64,000 bases of DNA from Micavibrio aeruginosavorus_D (GCF_051245535.1 NZ_CP195303.1:1798001-1862000), one strand, 5' to 3'; positions 34,749 through 44,429 are shown, counted from the stretch's first letter. The notes: a model not told the origin generated them from the letters alone. Numbers and translations are program-made.

Positions 34749-35843
34749 ATGGCGTCCATCACAACAGACAAACAGACAGCAGCGACCGCCCCGGCGCATC
34801 TTTATGCCCCGGTGGAAACGCGCACCTATCTGCAAAATATCGGCATTAACCCCGAATCCCTGCCCCGTCTGGCGGGCATGGATGTGTTGCTGGTCGATGG
34901 GACGATCGTGAACAGGGATATGGCCGACCCCGGTACATCCGAACTGGCCGACAACGCCCCAAAGAATTATCGCGCCCGGGCCATGGATCTGGAGGGGGCC
35001 CCGGCCCCGCTGAACAATTATTCCATGCGCTATGTTCTGGCGCTGGAAGAGTCGATTCAAAACCCATCCCCCGCCGCGGGCAGCGTCGAACACGACAATA
35101 ATCCAGACAATAAAATCTGCATCATCGCCTTGCCGGAAAATCATCTCTCCGCCCGCACGGCGGTTGGGTTTTTATCCGGCGTCCCGGAATCATTATTGCC
35201 GGATAAAATTCCAGGTAATGATGGCGACTGGATGAAAATGATTTTGGCCCATGAAATCGACCATTGCATCAACACGGACGGCACAAATTTTCAACGTGAA
35301 GTCAGCGCTGATAAGGCCGCATTGCGCCAGTTACAGGCCGAATTTCAAAATTCCGCTACCCCCGAAATCCGCACCGAAATGGGCCGGATGTTTGAACAAA
35401 GCCGCGCCCTTGGCACCTTCACAAAATTTAATACCGACCATTCCACCGGCGCGTTCATCGACCACACCGCCGCCGACCATACCCAGCACGATCATTTCGC
35501 CATGAATGTGCCATATGATGTCGAGATTCCAGCCAAAGCCATTGTGAGCAAGGTGGTTGATCATTATGCGGCGGCCTCCGGCGAAACACGAAGCGAGGCG
35601 CAAAACCATCTCGCTGAAACGCCGGGGCTGTTTTACAACACGCTGAAACAACTGAACCATCAGGGCGCGTTTAAAGAAGGCGACACACAACAGGCCATTG
35701 CCACCGAATACCTGAAAGCCGCCGAAGAATTTTCGCCGCGTTATTACGAAAGCCTGCAAAAAGCCGCCGCGCAAATGCCCGATGCCACGCCCAACGCACC
35801 AGACCCACAAAAACCCGCCATCACGCCAGGAATGGGGGCATAG
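34749..35843 (+). CDS. Predicted zincin-like metallopeptidase 2 (HEIDH)
   Basis: 364 aa from the ATG at 34749, chosen because ACGGGG lies just upstream and the TTG 15 codons earlier has no site. MILAHEIDHCINTDG (His168, Glu169, His172) is followed by REVSADKAAL, the same HExxH + E-x2-AD pattern as the zincins at 30487 and 35907. The C-terminus is Pro/Ala-rich. No signal peptide. Its TAG stop (35841-35843) is directly followed by an open continuation in the same frame into zincin 3. Function unknown; metallopeptidase activity is inferred. Confidence 0.75.
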   Translation: MASITTDKQTAATAPAHLYAPVETRTYLQNIGINPESLPRLAGMDVLLVDGTIVNRDMADPGTSELADNAPKNYRARAMDLEGAPAPLNNYSMRYVLALEESIQNPSPAAGSVEHDNNPDNKICIIALPENHLSARTAVGFLSGVPESLLPDKIPGNDGDWMKMILAHEIDHCINTDGTNFQREVSADKAALRQLQAEFQNSATPEIRTEMGRMFEQSRALGTFTKFNTDHSTGAFIDHTAADHTQHDHFAMNVPYDVEIPAKAIVSKVVDHYAAASGETRSEAQNHLAETPGLFYNTLKQLNHQGAFKEGDTQQAIATEYLKAAEEFSPRYYESLQKAAAQMPDATPNAPDPQKPAITPGMGA

Positions 35844-35906
35844 ATTAGCAAGCTCACCCCCATCACATCACCGGACGGACACCGTTTACTGGCCACGCCG
35901 GAAACG

Positions 35907-37199
35907 TTGGCGGCGTTGGAGGGTATTGCGGAGCATCTGCCGGATGTGGCCGGTGGCAATATCATTATTATCACGCAAGACGATATCAAAACCGCCCCTG
36001 AAAACATGACAATGCAAGACGGATTAAACAGCGCACAGATGTATGCGCGCGGCATTCAGGCGCTGATGACCGATGAGGGATTGAAACTGGCCGATTCAGC
36101 CGGCGACTTCCCCGAGACCGAATATTTCGACGCCTTGGGCGGTGCGATGGATCACGACGGAAATTACGGCGCGGTTTCCTTTCCCTTTGAAAAGGACGGT
36201 GAGAAATATCATATCCTTCTCGCTCCGCAATTGCCTGTGCCTTTGGACGTTTACTACAACCTGTCGGAAAGTGGGTCGATTTTATCCGGGCCCGCCGAGA
36301 TGGACCAGAAAAGCGCCACCGCCATGGTTCTGTCGCATGAGGCCGGACATATCTATTCCTACAACCAAGGGCGATTGAGCAATATCACGCTGGAGGGTGA
36401 AGTACAGGCCGACCAGCAGGGATTTTACGGGTACGATTTGATGCGGGATCGCGGGTTGGACATTCACCCCGATGGCGTTGCGATTACGCAGGCCCTGCGC
36501 GATATTGCCGTTATCAATACATTGCAGGATGATTTCAGACACGCGGCCAAACCCGCGCTGGAACTGCATGATCACGACACGGGCTTGCTGGCCGCTGGCG
36601 ACCATACCAGCACCGCCAGCTTTCATGATCACGCCGAAGCCATCGATAATTTCTTCCGCCAAACCAACGCCATGATCGGGGCCAGTTATCAGGGCACCTA
36701 TGCCGCGATCCTGAGTGACCCCAGTATGCGCAGCGATGAACGCAAAGATTTAAAAGACGACAAGGCCCTGATGGTCGCCACCTATCACCCCTATGATCCA
36801 GATATTGAAACCGCCCTCGCCCTGCGACACGCGGAGCAAAACCACCCGGCGGCGGATTCACCCAGATCATTCAGCCACGCCGATAATGTCCATCTGGGGT
36901 CCGAAATCGGGGGCAATTACCCCGAAACACAATATGCCTTCGCCCGCGCCATGCGTGAAAGCGGCCTGTACGACCATGACCCGTTGCAGAAGGCCTATGC
37001 CGATCGGTATCTGGCCGCGTTTGAAAAACTGAACCCGGAACAGGCCACAGAAGGGGCCGCCATGGCCGCACAATTGGGACAGGCGATGAAGGACCATCAG
37101 GCCACCCTGAACGCCGAGGCCCCCGCCCCCATCGAACAGGCAAACAACCGCCCGCACGCCACACCGATCACCGCCCCGTCCTCGCCCGGCGGGCTATAG
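35907..37199 (+). CDS. Predicted zincin-like metallopeptidase 3 (HEAGH)
   Basis: 430 aa from the TTG at 35907, the first conventional start; coding-like sequence extends upstream to ATT at 35844, directly after the TAG of zincin 2 and in the same frame (SKLTPITSPDGHRLLATP). AMVLSHEAGHIYSYNQG followed by LEGEVQADQQGFYGYD gives HExxH plus E-x2-AD. An acidic, histidine-containing middle region and an Ala/Pro-rich tail follow. No signal peptide. An ATT start would have the ribosome site AGGAATGGGGG in good position. Either this unusual start or a nonsense mutation splitting a single gene explains the junction. Confidence 0.78.
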   Translation: MAALEGIAEHLPDVAGGNIIIITQDDIKTAPENMTMQDGLNSAQMYARGIQALMTDEGLKLADSAGDFPETEYFDALGGAMDHDGNYGAVSFPFEKDGEKYHILLAPQLPVPLDVYYNLSESGSILSGPAEMDQKSATAMVLSHEAGHIYSYNQGRLSNITLEGEVQADQQGFYGYDLMRDRGLDIHPDGVAITQALRDIAVINTLQDDFRHAAKPALELHDHDTGLLAAGDHTSTASFHDHAEAIDNFFRQTNAMIGASYQGTYAAILSDPSMRSDERKDLKDDKALMVATYHPYDPDIETALALRHAEQNHPAADSPRSFSHADNVHLGSEIGGNYPETQYAFARAMRESGLYDHDPLQKAYADRYLAAFEKLNPEQATEGAAMAAQLGQAMKDHQATLNAEAPAPIEQANNRPHATPITAPSSPGGL

Positions 37200-37296
37200 C
37201 CCCTTAAAATCCCCTGTTTTCAGCACTTTGCCCTTCCCCCCCGGCGTCATTTTTTCTATAAACAAGGGGTCAAAATGACCTGCGCTGGAGATTTTT

Positions 37297-39714
37297 ATGA
37301 AACTGACCCTCGACTGGCTGAAACAGCATCTGGATACGTCCGCTTCGCTGGATCAAATCACCACCGCCCTGACCGCTGTCGGTCTGGAAGTGGACGGGGT
37401 TGAGGATCGCGCCACCGCGTTCGCGCCGTTCTTCGTCGCCAAGGTCGAAAGCGCCACGCGTCACCCGGACGCCGACCGGTTGCAGGTGTTGATGGTCGAT
37501 ACGGGATCGGAAAAATTACAGGTCGTCTGTGGCGCGCCCAACGCGCGCGCCGGGATGAAGGGCGTGTTCGCCCCCGCCGGGTCCTACATTCCGGGCACGG
37601 GCATCACACTGAAAAAAGGCGTGATCCGTGGTCAGGAATCCAACGGCATGATGGTGTCGGAACGGGAAATGGGCCTGTCCGATGCACATGAAGGCATTAT
37701 CGAAGTGGCCAATGATGTGGCCATCGGCACAAAATTCGCCGATCTGTACCGTTTGAACGATCCGGTCATTGAGATTGGCCTGACCCCGAACCGCGCCGAT
37801 TGCGCGGGCATTCGCGGTATCGCGCGCGATCTGGCCGCCGCCGGGTTGGGCACGCTGAAACCGATCAACGAAACTCCGGTCGCGGGCACATTTAAAAACC
37901 CGATTGGTGTGACGTTGGATTTCGATGCGGATTCCAAGCACCACTGCCCGCTGTTTTTGGGTCGCTATATTCGCGGCGTGAAAAATGGCCCGTCACCGCA
38001 ATGGTTGCAGGATCGTTTGAAGGCCGTTGGCCTGCGCCCGATTTCGGCGCTGGTCGATATCACGAACCTGATGACATTGGACATGAACCGTCCGCTGCAC
38101 GTGTTCGATGCTGATAAATTAAAGGGCGGCATTGTTGTCCGCACCGCCAAGGCTGGCGAAACGCTGGACGCGCTGAACGATAAATCCTACACGTTGGATG
38201 ATGGCATGGTCGTTGTGTGCGACGATTCCGGTGTTCTGGGGCTGGGCGGCGTGATTGGCGGCACATCCACGGGCGTGGCCGATGAAACGGTCAACGTCTA
38301 TGTCGAAGCCGCCTATTTCGACCCGAACCGCACCGCCCGCACGGGCCGCGCGTTGCAGATCAATTCCGATGCGCGGTACCGTTTCGAACGCGGCATCGAC
38401 CCGGCATTCACGGTTTCCGGCATGGAAATCGCCACTCGTTTAATTCAAGAGATTTGCGGTGGCGAAGCCAGTGATGTCATCACCGCCGGATCGGTTCCGG
38501 ATTGGAAACGCACCATTGCGTATGACCCGGCCCTGACCCAAAAACTGACCGGCGTGGATATTGCCGTTGATCAGCAAATCAAAACCCTGACCGCGTTGGG
38601 CTTTGCCGTATCCGGCACCGCCCCCACCTTGTCCATCATCCCGCCCGCATGGCGCGGCGATATTGAAGGGCGCGCAGATATCGTTGAAGAGGTCTTGCGC
38701 ATTTACGGGCTGGACAACATGCCCGCCATATCGCTGGCCAAAACCACGACCGTGACACACAGCGCCGACACGCCGAACGTCACCCGCATGCGCAAAAGCC
38801 GCACGGCATTGGCCGCGCGCGGTATGGACGAAGCCGTCACATGGTCCTTCATGGACCGGGCCGTCGCCGATGCGTTTGGTGTGAATGATAACGGGCAAGC
38901 CGCGTCGCTGACGCTGGCCAACCCGATTTCCAGTGAACTGGACACGATGCGCCCCAGCATCCTGCCCAATTTGATTCAGGCCGCATCGCGCAACCGCGCC
39001 CGTGGCTTTGCCGATTGCGCCTTGTTCGAAGTTGGCCCGATTTTCCGCAGCGCCAAGGTCGACGGTCAAGCGATTGTGGCCAGCGGCATGCGCGCCGGCA
39101 ACGCAGCCGCCCGCCATTGGTCCGGCCCGCAAGCCAGCCGCGCCATGGACGCATTCGATGCCAAGGCCGATGCCTGCGCCGTTTTGGATGCGTGCGGGTT
39201 CGTATCATCCAACGCGCAAATCACGCGCGATGCGCCGGGTTATTACCATCCGGGCCGCAGCGGTACGCTGCGTCTGGGCAAGGTTGTGCTGGCCCATTTC
39301 GGTGAAATTCACCCGGCGGTGCTGGACGAATTGGATGTGAAGGGTCCGGTGGTGGGCTTTGAAGTGTTTCTGGATGCCATTCCGCAACCGAAAAACAAAA
39401 GCGCGGCCAAGCCGTTGCTGACCCTGTCGCCGTTCCAGCCGCTCAGCCGCGATTTCGCCTTTATCGTCACCGCGAATACGGACGCCGACGTGATTATCCG
39501 CGCGGCGAAATCCGCCGATAAAAACCTGATTTCCGACATTCAGGTATTTGACGTGTATCAGGGCAAGGGCGTTGAAGACGGACACAAATCCGTCGCCATC
39601 GCCGTCACCCTGCAACCCACGGACAAAACCCTGACCGATGCGGATATCGAAGACATCAGCGCCAAGATTATCAAAGGCGTGACCGAGAAAACCGGCGGCA
39701 AATTGCGGGCATAA
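37297..39714 (+). CDS. pheT: Phenylalanyl-tRNA synthetase beta chain
   Basis: 805 aa, normal length. The N-terminal tRNA-binding OB domain (LQVLMVDTGSEKLQVVCGAPNARAGMKGVFAP), the B3/B4 editing region with DITNLMTLDMNRPLHVFDADK, the B5 domain with VEEVLRIYGLDN, and the C-terminal FDX-ACB anticodon-binding domain (FQPLSRDFAFIV...IQVFDVYQGKGV) are all present. It pairs with PheS, encoded 4.5 kb upstream. A ribosome site CTGGAGATT precedes the ATG. Confidence 0.97.
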   Translation: MKLTLDWLKQHLDTSASLDQITTALTAVGLEVDGVEDRATAFAPFFVAKVESATRHPDADRLQVLMVDTGSEKLQVVCGAPNARAGMKGVFAPAGSYIPGTGITLKKGVIRGQESNGMMVSEREMGLSDAHEGIIEVANDVAIGTKFADLYRLNDPVIEIGLTPNRADCAGIRGIARDLAAAGLGTLKPINETPVAGTFKNPIGVTLDFDADSKHHCPLFLGRYIRGVKNGPSPQWLQDRLKAVGLRPISALVDITNLMTLDMNRPLHVFDADKLKGGIVVRTAKAGETLDALNDKSYTLDDGMVVVCDDSGVLGLGGVIGGTSTGVADETVNVYVEAAYFDPNRTARTGRALQINSDARYRFERGIDPAFTVSGMEIATRLIQEICGGEASDVITAGSVPDWKRTIAYDPALTQKLTGVDIAVDQQIKTLTALGFAVSGTAPTLSIIPPAWRGDIEGRADIVEEVLRIYGLDNMPAISLAKTTTVTHSADTPNVTRMRKSRTALAARGMDEAVTWSFMDRAVADAFGVNDNGQAASLTLANPISSELDTMRPSILPNLIQAASRNRARGFADCALFEVGPIFRSAKVDGQAIVASGMRAGNAAARHWSGPQASRAMDAFDAKADACAVLDACGFVSSNAQITRDAPGYYHPGRSGTLRLGKVVLAHFGEIHPAVLDELDVKGPVVGFEVFLDAIPQPKNKSAAKPLLTLSPFQPLSRDFAFIVTANTDADVIIRAAKSADKNLISDIQVFDVYQGKGVEDGHKSVAIAVTLQPTDKTLTDADIEDISAKIIKGVTEKTGGKLRA

Positions 39715-39729
39715 CGCCACACCCCATCT

Positions 39730-39839
39730 GTCATCCCGACAGAGCCGCGCTGTAGCGTAGCGAAAGCGGGCGACGAGGGATCTCCCCTGCCACGCCCCTG
39801 TGCAGGAAGATGGGATCCCTCACATGCGTTCGGGATGAC
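39730..39839. repeat. Dispersed GTCAT...ATGAC repeat, divergent member
   Basis: It begins TGTCATCCCGACAGAGC and ends GCGTTCGGGATGAC. The centre contains AGGGATCTCCC and GGGATCCC-like segments. The ends match the family at 17953 but the body is different. It lies between pheT and the unknown gene at 39860. Confidence 0.6.
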
Positions 39840-39859
39840 AATGGGCACGCAGGAAATGA

Positions 39860-41005
39860 ATGAAGTTCGGCCCGGAATGCTCTACACTGATTCGAACACG
39901 CGATAAAACCGGATCAGGCACACCAGTGGGCATTTATTTCTGTATCAACGATCTGATTGACGCTTTGACCGATGCGCCGGATGGCACCGATCCGGCGCAA
40001 ATTCTGGTCACGGTCGGCACCAAAACGCCGGAGTGTGACGGGCACGGCGATGACGCGATGACGTTGTCATCCCAACCCAATATCCTGAACATGAATGAAC
40101 CGGCGGGCGTGTACAAACTGGCCACGCTGCTGGACGAAGTGCCGTTGTACCACATCAACATGGAATTGTTGCTGGACAAGGCGCTGACCATACGCCACCA
40201 CAACCATCTGGTTGACACCGCCCTGCTGACCGCCTTTGGCGGACAGGCTCTGCCCAACACATTGCAGCGCACCGACGGCCCCAGCGATGCCACCATCGTG
40301 ATTGAGGGCAGCTTGCGCCACCCGATGATCGGGCATGTGGACCGCGTGACACTGGCCAAAATTTACATGAATTTTTACCGCGCCTTGACCCACGGGCATG
40401 AGGATTTCGATTTCGAAACCCATATTCTGGGCCGCCACCCCGAACCGTTCCGCACGCAATTTGATGGATACCTCATCGGCACGCGCGGCGCGATGCGGGC
40501 CGACATCCTGCTCGGTTTTGGCATTCGCGCCGATTACGACCCGCGCCGCCCGTTGGAAAAATATGTCGAGGACGGAAAGAAACGCGCCAAGGCCATGCAA
40601 CTGAGCGACCCGCGCGAACTCTGCTGGGCGTGGATGGAGGCCGATGCGTTCCAGACCCGCCGCTGCCGCGATCTGGACCGGTTGCTCAGCCGCCTGCCCG
40701 CGCTTGGCAAAACCGCCAAACCGCCCGCCTGGGTGCGCACCGATGTGTTTCACTGTCTGGAGCGCGAAGCGATGAAGCAAGTGTTCGCCGCGCAAATGGT
40801 CGCCATCGATCCCGATTTGCGCATTCTGGGCCCCAACGCCCCGCACACACGCGCCGCCATCAACACCAATGCCAAGGGTGGGTTGGATGATGCGCTGCAA
40901 ACCTTGCTGGGTGACACGCTGACGCCCGATGCGAAAAAATCGGAAACGGCCCGCAGGTTCCACGAACTGGGCCAAATTCGCCAGCGGGAAACAGCGGCAC
41001 TTTAA
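39860..41005 (+). CDS. Protein of unknown function
   Basis: 381 aa, soluble, no signal peptide or membrane helix. AGGAA lies 4-5 bases before the ATG. It contains LPNTLQRTDGPSDATIVIEG, THGHEDFDFETHILGRHPEPF and RRCRDLDRLLSRLPALGK. I recognise no domain. It lies after pheT and a repeat and before an RNase H-like gene on the same strand. Confidence 0.7.
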   Translation: MKFGPECSTLIRTRDKTGSGTPVGIYFCINDLIDALTDAPDGTDPAQILVTVGTKTPECDGHGDDAMTLSSQPNILNMNEPAGVYKLATLLDEVPLYHINMELLLDKALTIRHHNHLVDTALLTAFGGQALPNTLQRTDGPSDATIVIEGSLRHPMIGHVDRVTLAKIYMNFYRALTHGHEDFDFETHILGRHPEPFRTQFDGYLIGTRGAMRADILLGFGIRADYDPRRPLEKYVEDGKKRAKAMQLSDPRELCWAWMEADAFQTRRCRDLDRLLSRLPALGKTAKPPAWVRTDVFHCLEREAMKQVFAAQMVAIDPDLRILGPNAPHTRAAINTNAKGGLDDALQTLLGDTLTPDAKKSETARRFHELGQIRQRETAAL

Positions 41006-41058
41006 CCACCACCCCTATTTGTTTGACAGTTCCGCGCGACAAGCCGCATAACAGTCCC

Positions 41059-41502
41059 ATGAAACCCATCATTCAAATATGGTGCGACGGCAGTTACCGT
41101 CAGGCCCACAAAACATCCGGCGCGGGCTGGGTCATTCATCATGATGATGGCCGCGTGGAAGAAACCACCCTGACTCTGCCGTCTTTAAGAAATTCATTTA
41201 ATTATGGGTCGCAGATTGCCGAATTGTCCGCCGCGATGAATGCCATGAACGCCCTGCCCGCGGGAAGCTGCGCCGTGGTTCATATGGATTGCCAGATCGC
41301 GCTGGACTCGCTGCAGGCGGGCCGTTTGCTGCTGAATGCCCGCAAACCCAGCCCGTCATTACAGGCCACATTCAAACGCGCACTCAAAGCCCGCGACCGT
41401 CTGGGCCATGTAACCTTTGCATTGGCCAGCGACAGCACCGACCCCCGCATGAAAATCGCGCACCAACTCTCGCGCGATGCGTCAGCCTATCATCCATCAT
41501 AG
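41059..41502 (+). CDS. RNase H-like protein (reverse-transcriptase-like RNase HI fold)
   Basis: 147 aa from the ATG at 41059; the frame runs 12 codons further upstream without support. The RNase H core is visible: IWCDGSYRQAHKTSGAGWVI (Asp), QIAELSAAMNAM (Glu), VVHMDCQIALDSL (Asp) and IAHQLSRDAS near the end (Asp). This is the order of the four acids in RNase HI-type domains. Probably a nuclease of RNA-DNA hybrids or a degenerate relative. A strong convergent terminator follows. Confidence 0.75.
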   Translation: MKPIIQIWCDGSYRQAHKTSGAGWVIHHDDGRVEETTLTLPSLRNSFNYGSQIAELSAAMNAMNALPAGSCAVVHMDCQIALDSLQAGRLLLNARKPSPSLQATFKRALKARDRLGHVTFALASDSTDPRMKIAHQLSRDASAYHPS

Positions 41503-41516
41503 GATTTTCTGGATAG

Positions 41517-41550
41517 AAAAAAGGCGGGGATTGAACCCCGCCTTTTCTTT
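41517..41550. terminator. Bidirectional terminator
   Basis: The stem AAAAGGCGGGG/CCCCGCCTTTT has loop ATTGAA, followed by TCTTTTT. It separates the RNase H-like gene and fadD. Confidence 0.88.
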
Positions 41551-41555
41551 TTATC

Positions 41556-43277
41556 TTACGCCGCTTCGCGTTTGGCCTTGTCTTCGGCCAGAATATCTTT
41601 CCGCGACAATTTACCGATCATGGTTTTCGGCAGTGGGGTTTCGCGGATTTCCATGTGGCGGGGCATTTCGATTTTGGAAATTTTGTCCGCCAGAAACGCC
41701 AGCATGTCTTTTTCGGTCAATGTGACACCAGCCTTCGGCTTGATCCATGCTTTCACCGCCTCGCCACGTTCATCATCCGGCACGCCGGCGACGATGCATT
41801 CTTCGACGCCCGTGTGCAGGTAGATCGCTTCCTCGACATTGCGGGGATAGACGTTATAGCCGTTGGTGATAATCAGGTCCTTGATCCGGTCGACGATGTA
41901 GACATAGCCTTCCTGATCCATCGTGGCGACGTCACCCGTGTGCAGGCGGCCACCTTTCAGAACCAGATCGGTTTCTTCCGGTTTGTTCCAGTAGCCCTTC
42001 ATCACCTGCGGCCCGCGCACGCACAATTCGCCGCGCTCGCCTTGCTTCACCAGTGATACGCCGTCTTCGGTGCTGACGATCTCGACAATCGTGCCCGGCA
42101 CCGGCATGCCGATCGACCCGGCCTTGTTCACGCCAACGATCGGGTTCACGCACACGACCGGAGCCGATTCCGTCAGGCCGTAGCCCTCAACCACGACGCA
42201 GCCAGTGTTGCGCTCAAACGATTTTTTCACCTCAACCGGCAACGGCGCGCCACCGGAAATGCAGTAACGCAACGATTTCAGGTCGAATTCCGCCAGTTTC
42301 GGGTGGTTGTTGATGCCGTTATAAATCGCCGGAACGGCCGGGAAATAATGCGGCTTCTTCTTATCAATTGCCTTCAGCGTGACATCCAGTTCAAAACGCG
42401 GCGCCGGAATGATGATTTCAAAGGCGGAGCGCACACTGAAATTCATCACGGCCGTCATGGCGAACACGTGGAAGAACGGCAAAACGCCCATCATCTTCTG
42501 CTGCCCCGCGCCACCATGCCCACCCAGCCAGAGGCTGCACTGATGCGCGTTGGCCGTCACGTTGGCATGGGTCAGGGCCGCGCCCTTTGGCGTGCCCGTT
42601 GTGCCGCCGGTATATTGCAGAACGGCGATGTCATTCATCGGATCAATCGCAACCGGACGCGGTTTGCCACCGCCCGCAGTGATTTCGTGAACCCACAGCA
42701 CCTTGTCACTGGCCGCAATCTTGGCCTTGTCTTTGGCCTTGAAAATCGGGAACAGCAGGCTTTTCGGGAAGGGCAGAATATCGGTAAAGCGTGCCACGAC
42801 CAGTTTTTGCAACGATGATGTTTTCAGCATCTCGTCCATTTTCTGGTGCAGCATCTGCAGGTCCAGCGTCAGCATGATGGTCGTGCCGCTGTCTTCGATC
42901 TGGTGGCGCAATTCGCGCGGTGTGTAGAGCGGGTTGAAATTGACAACCGTCGCCCCGGCTTTCAGCGCGGCATAATAGCCGATGATAAAGGTCGGGCAGT
43001 TCGGCAGGAACATGCCAATGCGCGTGCCCTTGACCACGCCCATATCCTGAAACGCCTTGGCCAGCGCATCAACCTGCGCGCCAATTTCGGCCCAGCTCCA
43101 AACCTTGCCCATGAAATCAATGCCGGGCCATGCGCCATGCGCCGCGACCGTTTTGTCCAGCATGGATGTTACCGGCCCCGTATCGATGTCACAGCCCCAG
43201 TTCAATCCCTCCGGATAATGCGACAGCCACGGATATTGCGCAGAAGAAGACGCGGACGACATGGTTTCAACAGACAT
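41556..43277 (-). CDS. fadD: Long-chain-fatty-acid CoA ligase
   Basis: 573 aa from the ATG at 43277 (TTGGGGGC upstream); the longer frame by 26 codons lacks a site. The AMP-binding P-loop is YTGGTTGTPKGAALTH; the adenylate motifs GYGLTESAPVVC and YWNKPEET, plus the hinge/lysine region IVDRIKDLIITNGYNVYP and KTMIGKLSRK, are complete. The protein activates fatty acids for beta-oxidation or lipid synthesis. Monocistronic, long AT-rich region upstream. Confidence 0.9.
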   Translation of the reverse strand: MSVETMSSASSSAQYPWLSHYPEGLNWGCDIDTGPVTSMLDKTVAAHGAWPGIDFMGKVWSWAEIGAQVDALAKAFQDMGVVKGTRIGMFLPNCPTFIIGYYAALKAGATVVNFNPLYTPRELRHQIEDSGTTIMLTLDLQMLHQKMDEMLKTSSLQKLVVARFTDILPFPKSLLFPIFKAKDKAKIAASDKVLWVHEITAGGGKPRPVAIDPMNDIAVLQYTGGTTGTPKGAALTHANVTANAHQCSLWLGGHGGAGQQKMMGVLPFFHVFAMTAVMNFSVRSAFEIIIPAPRFELDVTLKAIDKKKPHYFPAVPAIYNGINNHPKLAEFDLKSLRYCISGGAPLPVEVKKSFERNTGCVVVEGYGLTESAPVVCVNPIVGVNKAGSIGMPVPGTIVEIVSTEDGVSLVKQGERGELCVRGPQVMKGYWNKPEETDLVLKGGRLHTGDVATMDQEGYVYIVDRIKDLIITNGYNVYPRNVEEAIYLHTGVEECIVAGVPDDERGEAVKAWIKPKAGVTLTEKDMLAFLADKISKIEMPRHMEIRETPLPKTMIGKLSRKDILAEDKAKREAA

Positions 43278-43359
43278 AATAAAGCCCCCAATTGGAAATG
43301 GACGTGAAATGGAAACAGAGCGTGCGCGCCCAAAACCACACTTTGTGCGGCGCACAATT

Positions 43360-43741
43360 AACCCTTTGAAGAATCACATAAAAATACTAGTGCGACACCG
43401 CGCCTTTGACCATCGCTTTGAGTCAAAAAGAATAATTTTTCACCGCCCACCTTTTCCCGCCCTGCACAACCCCTCTGCGGATTTTCGGGAATCCGGTTTT
43501 TATGCAGAAAGTCTAGTTTAGAGAATACTAAAGTGTTGTTTTGTTGGAATAAAAGCTGGATTTTTTACAAAGATTAACGCATCATTACCCAGAGATAGGG
43601 TGGAACAACGGTGGAACAAGGCTGGAACGGCCGGGCATCGTTTTTAGATTTTTAAAAATTTTTTTTCGCCCGATTTCGGGTTCGTCGTTTGTCTGGCGGA
43701 TTCTGTTTTAAACAAAGCATTTAAATACTGGAATGAATACG
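43360..43741. other. Long intergenic region between fadD and the cold-shock gene
   Basis: About 380 bases with no supported ORF. It contains TGGAAC repeated three times at 43600-43630 and T-rich blocks at 43645-43670 upstream of the cold-shock gene. It probably holds the promoters of both flanking genes and a long structured leader of the cold-shock gene, as is usual for csp genes, but I cannot place -35/-10 boxes with confidence. Confidence 0.4.
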
Positions 43742-44320
43742 ATGAGTCACTTTGTTGGTAATAGTGAAGACGATTTTCAAACAGACACACTGCCCGCTGT
43801 ACGTGCCAAATTAAAATGGTTCAACGGTCCGAAGGGTTTTGGGTTTGTCGTTCCCGATGGCGAAGATATTGATGCCTTCCTGCACGTCACAACGCTGCAA
43901 CGCGCGGGCGCAACGTCTCTGGGTGATGGTGCCGATTTAATGTGCCGGATCAAACGTGGCCCACGGGGTGCCATGGTGACGGAAGTTACAGAAATTCTCG
44001 ACCTTGGTGCTCTGCCGGAAACTGCAATGCCGACCAGCGCGCCGCGCATGCCTGAATCCAGCCTCTACCGCATGGAGACGAGCGAAAACACCGGCGCCGA
44101 AAAGGGCGTGACGATGGAAGGCACCGTGAAATGGTACAAGCCGGAAAAGGGTTTCGGTTTTATCATTCCGGAAGATCAGGCCAAGGACGTGTTCGTTCAC
44201 AAGGCCTGCCTGGAACGCCATGGTTTGCTGGGTCTGGAACCCGGCCAGCGCGTGCGGATGCAGGTGCGCGCCGTGGCCAAGGGCCGCGAAGTCATTGATT
44301 TCGAATTGATGAACGGTTAA
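43742..44320 (+). CDS. Tandem cold-shock-domain protein
   Basis: 192 aa from the second ATG (43742), because GGA lies 9 bases before it; the ATG at 43733 follows GGA with no spacing. Two CSDs: first, LKWFNGPKGFGFVVPDGEDIDAFLHV (RNP1 and RNP2); second, VKWYKPEKGFGFIIPEDQAKDVFVHK. They are joined by a short Met/Pro/Ser linker. Tandem CSD proteins are typical of alphaproteobacteria and act as RNA or single-stranded-DNA chaperones. Confidence 0.92.
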   Translation: MSHFVGNSEDDFQTDTLPAVRAKLKWFNGPKGFGFVVPDGEDIDAFLHVTTLQRAGATSLGDGADLMCRIKRGPRGAMVTEVTEILDLGALPETAMPTSAPRMPESSLYRMETSENTGAEKGVTMEGTVKWYKPEKGFGFIIPEDQAKDVFVHKACLERHGLLGLEPGQRVRMQVRAVAKGREVIDFELMNG

Positions 44321-44341
44321 TCACCGCCACATGAAAAAATA

Positions 44342-44372
44342 AAAAGGGCCCGATGATGGGCCCTTTTCTTTT
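44342..44372 (+). terminator. Terminator after the cold-shock gene
   Basis: The stem AAAAGGGCCC/GGGCCCTTTT has loop GATGAT and is followed by CTTTT. Confidence 0.88.
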
Positions 44373-44429
44373 ATCCGGATTTGGAAGTGCGGGGTTCAAG
44401 CCCGCCCATCTTTTTAAACGCGTGCGGGA

